A DNA stretch of 64,000 nucleotides from contig CM056573.1 in assembly GCA_029721435.1 (NCBI GenBank), positions 70,870,001 to 70,934,000 of the forward strand. Direction: 5' to 3'. Below are positions 57,043 to 64,000 of the stretch, in pieces (within the stretch, counting starts at the first letter, position 1; each line of letters begins with the position of its first letter). The DNA is from Gymnothorax reevesii (Eukaryota > Chordata > Actinopteri > Anguilliformes > Muraenidae). The notes under the pieces were generated by a model, which saw only the letters and a list, made by a program, of their open reading frames with translations, had not been told where the DNA came from and searched no databases. The position numbers were made by a program, and so were the translations under genes.

Positions 57043-57297
57043 AGGTCATTTTGACCTCCATTAGTCCCAGTGCAAAAGAATGTAAATGGACTATATAGGG
57101 GCTGACTATGGAGCTAGTCAGATTGGCAGCTCAAAGCACTTGACAGTAGCCTAATACCTCACGTATGCCCATTTATGCAACACATTCATACACTGACGGC
57201 TACGCAAGGCAGTCAACTGCATCTTGGTTGACTGCATTTTGTTACTTTTTGAATGGTGTGCAGGCGCATATATAAGCCAGTTGCTGTCATGACGTCA
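57043..57297 (+). promoter_or_regulatory. Regulatory-looking segment into U19
   Basis: All four motifs intact, spacer TTT; last segment with the 42.6-57 kb subfamily spacer. Confidence 0.45.
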
Positions 57298-57654
57298 GAA
57301 TCAATTTGTTCTCCCATTTTGCAGGTAGAAATTGTGATTGTCACAGGGCTGTTCTTCTATTCATTTAGTTTATTTAGTAAGCTGGTTAGGATACCAGAAA
57401 AAGAAATTAATCAGAGGAAATGGATGAATGTAAGTCAGGCTTTGACAATGCTTCAGGACATGAGTTCTTGTGAGTCAGATGGAGAAGAATCAGGGCTCAG
57501 TGATGCTTCTAGGTCTAGTGAATCCGACTCCGATTTTGAAACTGAATGCGATCGTGAGCCACACGGTAAAGGTATCACAGCTGCTGGGCAAACTAAGCCT
57601 TTGATGCCAAGAAGGTCACCAAAACTGGATATTTATTCACGTCATAATGCTTAG
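57253..57654 (+). CDS. Acidic Ser-rich ORF, U19 copy (133 codons)
   Basis: Shares the Ile deletion and MPRRSP with U12 but keeps the TAG stop. Private changes are VTGLFF and ALTMLQD. Confidence 0.3.
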   Translation: MVCRRIYKPVAVMTSESICSPILQVEIVIVTGLFFYSFSLFSKLVRIPEKEINQRKWMNVSQALTMLQDMSSCESDGEESGLSDASRSSESDSDFETECDREPHGKGITAAGQTKPLMPRRSPKLDIYSRHNA

Positions 57655-57929
57655 GTTTCACAGCATAATTTCAAGTCCAAATACTTTGAAACATTTAAAA
57701 TTAGCCACAATAGCCAACAAATTGATGCTTTAAAGCTCTGACCTCTATACTATTTAATCAATGAAGAATCTTAGCAAAACACCATTTATTGTCCTCTGAA
57801 TTCTGAAAGTACTTTGAAATGCTTTCACTGAGGCAACACCTCACAGCTTAAAAGTATTACAAAGAGTGGTGCATTTTTGTCGATAAAGAGGATGCAGTCA
57901 TATTTCCACGTCATCCATGCCATGATGAA

Positions 57930-58266
57930 GGGAGACGCAGTAGCGCAGTGGAGAGCATGGGCTTGACTTGGGATGGAAAGATTCTGTGTTCAAGTCCTTG
58001 CCTTAGCCTGTGCAAAGTGTTCTCAGGCAAAACTCTTCACTTCCACACTGCCTCACTCTACCCAGGTGTACAAATGGGTCCCAGCAAAATTGTCAGGGAA
58101 ACTTGACTGAGAGCAGTGGGAGAACCCGAGTTGGACTAGTGTCCCATCGAGGGGGTTTAGCAATACTCCTATTTGCTTCATGTCACAGAAACCAGGGTTA
58201 AACACAGGCCTGGTGGGCCTCCAGGCATGACCTCCACGCCTGGTTAGAAATAGTCTTTATTCCGTC
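57930..58266 (+). mobile_element. tRNA-derived SINE, U19 copy
   Basis: Both boxes intact; the general beta type with no private change noticed. Confidence 0.75.
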
Positions 58267-58784
58267 TGAGCAGCTGCTCATTTTGAAAACAAGAAGGGCA
58301 CTTGGTAGAGCTCATACCTCCGCCAAGCCCACATGTAAGTATTATTGGTTCTGGATCCAGGAGAGTATCATCCAGACCAACAACAGCTGTGATTAGTTCC
58401 TCTTTTAGGGCAGATTCTATTCAGTGCTGAAATTTTCTGAAAATCTGTTCATTACATAAGGACATACCGAATTGTTCCGAATATAAGACGATTCTGGATA
58501 TGAGACTACTCCCCTTTCTCAAGTCATATTTTGGAAAAAATAGGGTTTTGATGACAAAATCTTGTTTTAGTCACGAAAGAATAATAATCATCGCAAAAAT
58601 TTCTTTGAAAATACTGATAAAACAAACTGAAAGAAAAACCAATATAAAAGATTGCAGGCTGTTGTTTTGCGCCATCTATTGTTGTGAACATGTATTGAGT
58701 ATAGACTATAAAACGCACACACAGGATGACTGTTATTGTTAGAAGCCTAGTCCACGGAAAATACGACGACCCCATTTCTCCGCT

Positions 58785-59696
58785 GTGACGTGTCTTTAAT
58801 GGAACGGCGGAGGCGTCAAAGATAAAACAGGGTCACTTGAGCAAAAGGAGAGGAAATAGTAAACATGCCCGATGGACGAGAGATGCTAATTTACTGAGAT
58901 TCCGCAGAGAAGTCACTGCTATGTCAAAGACGCAGAGTGCATCGTATGCCTGTTCCGTGGATATGTAAAAAGCACCGTTGCCATAAACATATCTCCCCAG
59001 CGGGCCACGGTACGAAGTAGATTCCCAGTCCGTCGTGGAAACACATACTGGTGTACGTGCGATTATGTAGTGATTGTTTTTAAATTTCATTTGATTTCAT
59101 TTGACACACTCTTTTTACTTGAACAAAAGATTGACCGCGATTCCGTACCATGCTTTCTGTTAACGTTCTGACAAAATGTGGCAGCCCTCCATGCTTAGGG
59201 TCGGGCGTGTAAAGTCACCGAACAGGCCTTGTGGTGACGTGTCTTAAATGGAACACTCGAGGCGTCATAAATCAGACCGGGTCACTTGAGCAGAAGAAAA
59301 CAAAGGAGTAAACAAGCCCGATGGATGAGAGGTTCGAATTCTCTTGGATTCTGCTGAGAAGTCGCTTTGACGTCAAAGAGCCAGAGTGCATCGAATGTTC
59401 ATTTTGTTGCTATAACAACAGCACCGTTGCTATAAACAACTCTGCACAGGGAGCCGACGGAAGAATGCTGATTCTCAGTCCGTGTCCAATGCTCATGGAA
59501 AGATGTCCAGGAGTACATGCGATTTGGCAGTGATTTTATTTTTATGAAATTAGATTTTAATTGACTCACTCTTTGTTTAAACAAAAAAAAAAAAATGACC
59601 GCGATTCAGTAGCATGCTTTCTGTTTACGTATTGACAAAATGTGCCTGCCCTCCACTTAGACGTCGGGCTTGTCTTGTGACCAAACAGGCTCTGCT
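58785..59696. repeat. Subrepeat pair A-B, U19
   Basis: B begins at 59234. Private CACTGCTATG, GCCACGGTACG and CTCTGCACAGGG. Confidence 0.85.
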
Positions 59697-59920
59697 GTGA
59701 CGTGACTTAAATGGATCAGCGGAGGTTTCAAATTCTCCGGCAGCTACAGGTCTCAAAAAAGTTGGGACACTTGTAAAAAGGGGCTTTAAAAGCATTGAAT
59801 TTCTGAGAGAATCAGCTGAAAGAACATTTAGCAAGTAATTAAGTTAACTGTCATCTGCTGCGCAACATGATGACTTATAAAAGGGTTGTCATTGAGAGGT
59901 TGAGTTTCTCAGAAGTAAAG

Positions 59921-60168
59921 ATGGCCAGAAGCTCTCCCACCTGTGAAGGCTTGCATAAAAAAAATGTTGAATACTTTAAAAACACTGCTCCTCGACGTTA
60001 AATTGCAAAGACATTGAAGGTCTCATCATCTTCAGTACATGACATCATCAAAAGATTCAGAGTAACTGGAAAAATCTCTGCCTGTAAGGGACTAGGCCGA
60101 GACCTTTACTGGATGCCCTTTATCTTTGGACCCTCAGATGCCACTGCATCACTCACCGGCATGATTCT
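59921..60168 (+). mobile_element. Tc1-like fragment, U19
   Basis: GTTAAA stop. The leader has GAGAGGTTGAG. Followed by GCAATGATAG as in U5 and U7. Confidence 0.75.
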
Positions 60169-60228
60169 TGGGATTCTGCAATGATAGAGAAAGAAAAAAC
60201 ATCACTGATTATACCTAGAACTGCCACA

Positions 60229-60483
60229 AGGTCATTCTGACCTCCATTAGTCCCAGTGCAAAAGAATGTAAATGGACTATATAGGGGCTGACTATGGAGC
60301 TAGGCAGATTGGCAGCTCAAAGCACTTGACAGTAGCCTAATACCTCACGTATGCCCATTTATGCAACACATTCATACACTGACGGCTACGCAAGGCAGTC
60401 AACTGCATCTTGGTTGACTGCATTTTGTTACTTTTTGAATGGTGTGCAGGCGCATATATAAGCCAGTTGCTGTCATGACGTCA
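60229..60483 (+). promoter_or_regulatory. Regulatory-looking segment into U20
   Basis: All four motifs intact, spacer TTC; GAGCTAGGCAG is private. Confidence 0.45.
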
Positions 60484-60843
60484 GAATCAATTTGTCATCC
60501 CATTTTGCAGGTACAAATTGTGATTGTCACAGAGCTGTTCTTCTATTCATTTAGTTTATTTAGTAAGCTGGTTAGGATACCAGAAAAAGAAATTAATCAG
60601 AGGAAATGGATGAATGTAAGTCAGGCTTTGACAAAGCTTCAGGACATGAGTTCTTGTGAGTCAGATGGAGAAGAAATATCAGGGCTCAGTGATGCTTCTA
60701 GGTCTAGTGAATCCGACTCCGATTTTGAAACTGAATGCGATCATGAGCCACACGGTAAAGGTATCACAGCTGCTGGGCAAACTAAGCCTTTGATGCCAGG
60801 AAGGTCACCAAAACTGGATATTTATTCACGTCATAATGCTTAG
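60439..60843 (+). CDS. Acidic Ser-rich ORF, U20 copy (134 codons)
   Basis: Intact; private changes ICHPILQVQ and ECDHEPH; otherwise like U6 and U8. Confidence 0.3.
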   Translation: MVCRRIYKPVAVMTSESICHPILQVQIVIVTELFFYSFSLFSKLVRIPEKEINQRKWMNVSQALTKLQDMSSCESDGEEISGLSDASRSSESDSDFETECDHEPHGKGITAAGQTKPLMPGRSPKLDIYSRHNA

Positions 60844-61118
60844 GTTTCACAGCATAATTTCAAGTCCAAATACTTTGAAACATTTAAAATTAGCCACAAT
60901 AGCCAACAAATTGATGCTTTAAAGCTCTGACCTCTATACTATTTAATCAATGAAGAATCTTAGCAAAACACCATTTATTGTCCTCTGAATTCTGAAAGTA
61001 CTTTGAAATGCTTTCACTGAGGCAACACCTCACAGCTTAAAAGTATTACCAAGAGTGGTGCATTTTTGTCGATAAAGAGGATGCAGTCATATTTCCACGT
61101 CATCCATGCCATGATGAA

Positions 61119-61455
61119 GGGAGACACAGTAGCGCAGTGGAGAGCATGGGCTTGACTTGGGATGGAAAGATTCTGTGTTCAAGTCCATGCCTTAGCCTGT
61201 GCAAAGTGTTCTCAGGCAAAACTCTTCACTTCCACACTGCCTCACTCTACCCAGGTGTACAAATGGGTCCCAGCAAAATTGTCAGGGAAACTTGACTGAG
61301 AGCAGTGGGAGAACCCGAGTTGGACTAGTGTCCCATCGAGGGGGTTTAGCAATACTCCTATTTGCTTCATGTCACAGAAACCAGGGTTAAACACAGGCCT
61401 GGTGGGCCTCCAGGCATGACCTCCACGCCTGGTTAGAAATAGTCTTTATTCCGTC
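61119..61455 (+). mobile_element. tRNA-derived SINE, U20 copy
   Basis: Starts GGGAGACACAG; both boxes intact; B box followed by ATGCC as in U6 and U8. Confidence 0.75.
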
Positions 61456-61973
61456 TGAGCAGCTGCTCATTTTGAAAACAAGAAGGGCACTTGGTAGAGC
61501 TCATACCTCCGCCAAGCCCACATGTAAGTATTATTGGTTCTGGATCCAGGAGAGTATCATCCAGACCAACAACAGCTGTGATTAGTTCCTCTTTTAGGGC
61601 AGATTCTATTCAGTGCTGAAATTTTCTGAAAATCTGTTCATTACATAAGGACATACCGAATTGTTCCGAATATAAGACGATTCTGGATATGAGACTTCTC
61701 CCCTTTCTCAAGTCATATATTGGAAAAAATAGGGTTTTAATGACAAAATCTTGTTTTAGTCACTAAAGAATAATAATCATCGCAAAAATTTCTTTGAAAA
61801 TACTGATAAAACAAACTGAAAGAAAAACCAATATAAAAGATTGCAGGCTGTTGTTTTGCGCCATCTATTGTTGTGAACATGTATTGAGTATAGACTATCA
61901 AACGCACACACAGGATCACTGTTATTGTTAGAAGCCTAGTCCACGGAAAATACGACGACCCCATTTCTCCGCT

Positions 61974-62882
61974 GTGACGTGTCTTTAATGGAACGGCGGA
62001 GGCGTCAAAGATAAAACAGGGTCACTTGAGCAAAAGGAGAGGAAATAGTAAACATGCCCGATGGACGAGAGATGCTAATTTACTGAGATTCCGCAGAGAA
62101 GTCACTGTTATGTCAAAGACGCAGAGTGCATCGTATGCCTGTTCCGTGGATATGTAAAAAGCACCGTTGCCATAAACATATCTCCCCAGCGGGCCACAGT
62201 ACGAAGTAGATTCCCAGTCCGTCGTGGAAACATATACTGGTGTACGTGCGATTAGGTCGTGATTGTTTTTAAATTTCATTTGATTTCATTTGACACACTC
62301 TTTTTACTTGAACAAAAGATTGACCGCGATTCCGTACCATGCTTTCTGTTAACGTTCTGACAAAATGTGGCAGCCCTCCATGCTTAGGGTCGGGCGTGTA
62401 AAGTCACCGAACAGGCCTTGTGGTGACGTGTCTTAAATGGAACACTCGAGGCGTCATAAATCAGACCGGGTCACTTGAGCAGAAGAAAACAAAGGAGTAA
62501 ACAAGCCCGATGGATGAGAGGTTCGAATTCTCTTGGATTCTGCTGAGAAGTCGCTTTGACGTCAAAGAGCCAGAGTGCATCGAATGTTCATTTTGTTGCT
62601 ATAACAACAGCACCGTTGCTATAAACAACTCTGCCCAGCGAGCCGACGGAAGAATGCTGATTCTCAGTCCGTGTCCAATGCTCATGGAAAGATGTCCAGG
62701 AGTACATGCGATTTGGCAGTGATTTTATTTTTATGAAATTAGATTTTAATTGACTCACTCTTTGTTTAAACAAAAAAAAAATGACCGCGATTCAGTAGCA
62801 TGCTTTCTGTTTACGTATTGACAAAATGTGCCTGCCCTCCACTTAGCCGTCGGGCTTGTCTTGTGACCAAACAGGCTCTGCT
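61974..62882. repeat. Subrepeat pair A-B, U20
   Basis: B begins at 62423. A of the U6/U8 type, B with CAGCGAGCC as in U5, U7, U8, U12 and U13. Confidence 0.85.
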
Positions 62883-63107
62883 GTGACGTGACTTAAATGG
62901 ATCAGCGGAGGTTTCAAATTCTCCGGCAGCTACAGGTCTCAAAAAAGTTGGGACACTTGTAAAAAAGGGGCTTTAAAAGCATTGAATTTCTAAGAGAATC
63001 AGCTGAAAGAACATTTAGCAAGTAATTAAGTTAACTGTCATCTGCTGCGCAACATGATGACTTATAAAAGGGTTGTCATTGAGAGGCTGAGTTTCTCAGA
63101 AGTAAAG

Positions 63108-63355
63108 ATGGCCAGAGGCTCTCCCACCTGTGAAGGCTTGCATAAAAAAGATGTTGAATAATTTAAAAACACTGCTCCTCGGCGTAAAATTGCAAAGGCA
63201 TTGAAGGTCTCATCATCTTCAGTACATGACATCATCAAAAGATTCAGAGTAACTGGAAAAATCTCTGCATGTAAGGGACTAGGCCGAGACCTTTACTGGA
63301 TGCCCTTTATCTTTGGACCCTCAGATGCCACTGCATCACTCACCGGCATGATTCT
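63108..63355 (+). mobile_element. Tc1-like fragment, U20
   Basis: U5 type with RRKIA open; GCATGTAAGG as in U8. Confidence 0.75.
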
Positions 63356-63415
63356 TGGGATTCTGCAATAATAGAGAAAGAAAAAACATCACTGATTATA
63401 CCTAGAACTGCCACA

Positions 63416-63670
63416 AGGTCATTCTGACCTCCATTAGTCCCAGTGCAAAAGAATGTAAATGGACTATATAGGGGCTGACTATGGAGCTAGTCAGATTGGC
63501 AGCTCAAAGCACTTGACAGTAGCCTAATACCTCACGTATGCCCATTTATGCAGCACATTCATACACTGACGGCTACGCAAGGCAGTCAACTGCATCTTGG
63601 TTGACTGCATTTTGTTACTTTTTGAATGGTGTGCAGGCGCATATATAAGCCAGTTGCTGTCATGACGTCA
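63416..63670 (+). promoter_or_regulatory. Regulatory-looking segment into U21
   Basis: All four motifs intact, spacer TTC. Confidence 0.45.
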
Positions 63671-64000
63671 GAATCAATTTGTTCTCCCATTTTGCAGGTA
63701 GAAATTGTGATTGTCACAGAGCTGTTCTTCTATTCATTTAGTTTATTTAGTAAGCTGGTTAGGATACCAGAAAAAGAAATTAATCAGAGGAAATGGATGA
63801 ATGTAAGTCAGGCTTTGGCAAAGCTTCAGGACATGAGTTCTTGTGAGTCAGATGGAGAAGAAATATCAGGGCTCAGTGATGCTTCTAGGTCTAGTGAATC
63901 CGACTCCGATTTTGAAACTGAATGCGATCGTGAGCCACACGGTAAAGGTATCACAGCTGCTGGGCAAACTAAGCCTTTGATGCCAGGAAGGTCACCAAAA
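63626..64000 (+). repeat. Array unit U21 (partial, first 375 bp)
   Basis: Only the ORF region is present. It is of the general type with ATTAATCAG and a GATTTTG motif, and is cut by the window end. Confidence 0.98.
63626..64000 (+). CDS. Acidic Ser-rich ORF, U21 copy (3' cut by window)
   Basis: 125 codons are present and open up to the window end; whether the stop is TAG or changed cannot be seen. Confidence 0.3.
   Translation, partial: MVCRRIYKPVAVMTSESICSPILQVEIVIVTELFFYSFSLFSKLVRIPEKEINQRKWMNVSQALAKLQDMSSCESDGEEISGLSDASRSSESDSDFETECDREPHGKGITAAGQTKPLMPGRSPK

Larger units (their letters stand above)
54069..57252 (+). repeat. Array unit U18 (3,184 bp)
   Basis: Copy of U17. Differences seen near its end are TTTCAAATTC (U17 has TTTCCAATTC), CATAAAACAAATG and CCCTTCATC. 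Confidence 0.98.
57253..60438 (+). repeat. Array unit U19 (3,186 bp)
   Basis: Marks the end of the 42.6-57 kb subfamily and a return to the general type. Shares the 3-nt ORF deletion and CCAAGAAGG with U12. Private changes include CACAGGGCTG near 57345 and GATTATGTAG near 59062. Confidence 0.98.
60439..63625 (+). repeat. Array unit U20 (3,187 bp), U6/U8 type
   Basis: Shares TTTGACAAAG, the ATGCC after the SINE B box and GGATCACTG with U6 and U8, although it lies ~38 kb away. Private changes are TTTGTCATCCC near 60492 and CGATCATGAG near 60740. Confidence 0.98.
1..64000 (+). repeat. Macrosatellite-like tandem array, ~3.18 kb unit, 21 units
   Basis: The entire window is a direct tandem array. 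The same landmarks recur in the same order and orientation with a spacing of 3,162 to 3,191 bp, most often 3,184 to 3,186. Nineteen units are complete; the first lacks its first 49 bases and the last is cut after 375. Units differ by scattered substitutions and a few small indels. Each unit is a composite of transposon-derived pieces, an internal subrepeat pair and a TATA/CRE-bearing segment. No flanking unique DNA is present, so the array extends beyond both ends. What is seen is the repetition; the label macrosatellite is by analogy with kilobase-unit arrays of vertebrates. Confidence 0.99.

Noticed and set aside
1..64000. rRNA, 5S, snRNA or histone gene array
   Set aside because: The unit length would allow it, but no conserved rRNA, U-snRNA or histone coding sequence was recognised in any frame or strand.
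1..64000. CRISPR array or bacterial operon
   Set aside because: The repeats are kilobase-sized and contiguous, with no spacers; there are no long prokaryotic ORFs, and eukaryotic SINE and Tc1 pieces are present.
1..64000. Pure assembly artefact
   Set aside because: Units carry private and shared variants in a structured pattern, which repeated mis-joining of one unit would not create. Exact copy number and the U17/U18 and U5-U8 duplications still need long reads.

Overview
The whole window is one head-to-tail tandem array. A unit of about 3,184 bp (3,162 to 3,191 bp) runs through all 64 kb in one orientation: 19 complete units plus a partial unit at each end, called U1 to U21 here, with boundaries set at a conserved ATG. 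No unique sequence and no ordinary multi-exon gene was seen. The array looks like a eukaryotic macrosatellite. A fish or other lower vertebrate genome is the best guess, because each unit contains a decayed Tc1-like transposase fragment of a kind common in fish, a tRNA-derived SINE and an RTE-LINE-like tail. This is inferred from remembered families, not from a search.

Order of parts in one unit (offsets from U1, in window coordinates): the end of a 134-codon acidic, Ser-rich open frame (to 356); an AT-rich spacer (357-631); a tRNA-derived SINE with Pol III A and B boxes (632-968); an RTE 3'-end-like tail (about 985-1170); an AT-rich stretch with degenerate direct repeats (1171-1486); two diverged copies of a ~450 bp subrepeat, A (1487-1935) and B (1936-2392), plus a short third piece C (2393-2432); a linker and a Tc1-like fragment (about 2445-2865); then a 255-bp segment free of indels (2926-3180). 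That segment holds a perfect oestrogen-response-element-like palindrome, an 8-bp-stem hairpin, a TATA box and a CRE (TGACGTCA), and leads into the next unit's ORF.

The array has internal history. A two-unit block (6,372 bp) is duplicated across about 11.4-24.2 kb. A ~4.4 kb tract at 5.5-9.9 kb recurs almost unchanged 22,276 bp later. U17 and U18 are essentially identical. About 42.6-57.1 kb is a separately homogenised subfamily. Linked variants are shuffled among units, as expected from unequal crossing-over and gene conversion. Most individual ORFs look like passengers. The parts most worth attention are the constant 255-bp regulatory-looking segment, one hairpin with a paired (compensatory) change, and stop-codon loss extending the acidic ORF to 162-163 codons in four units.
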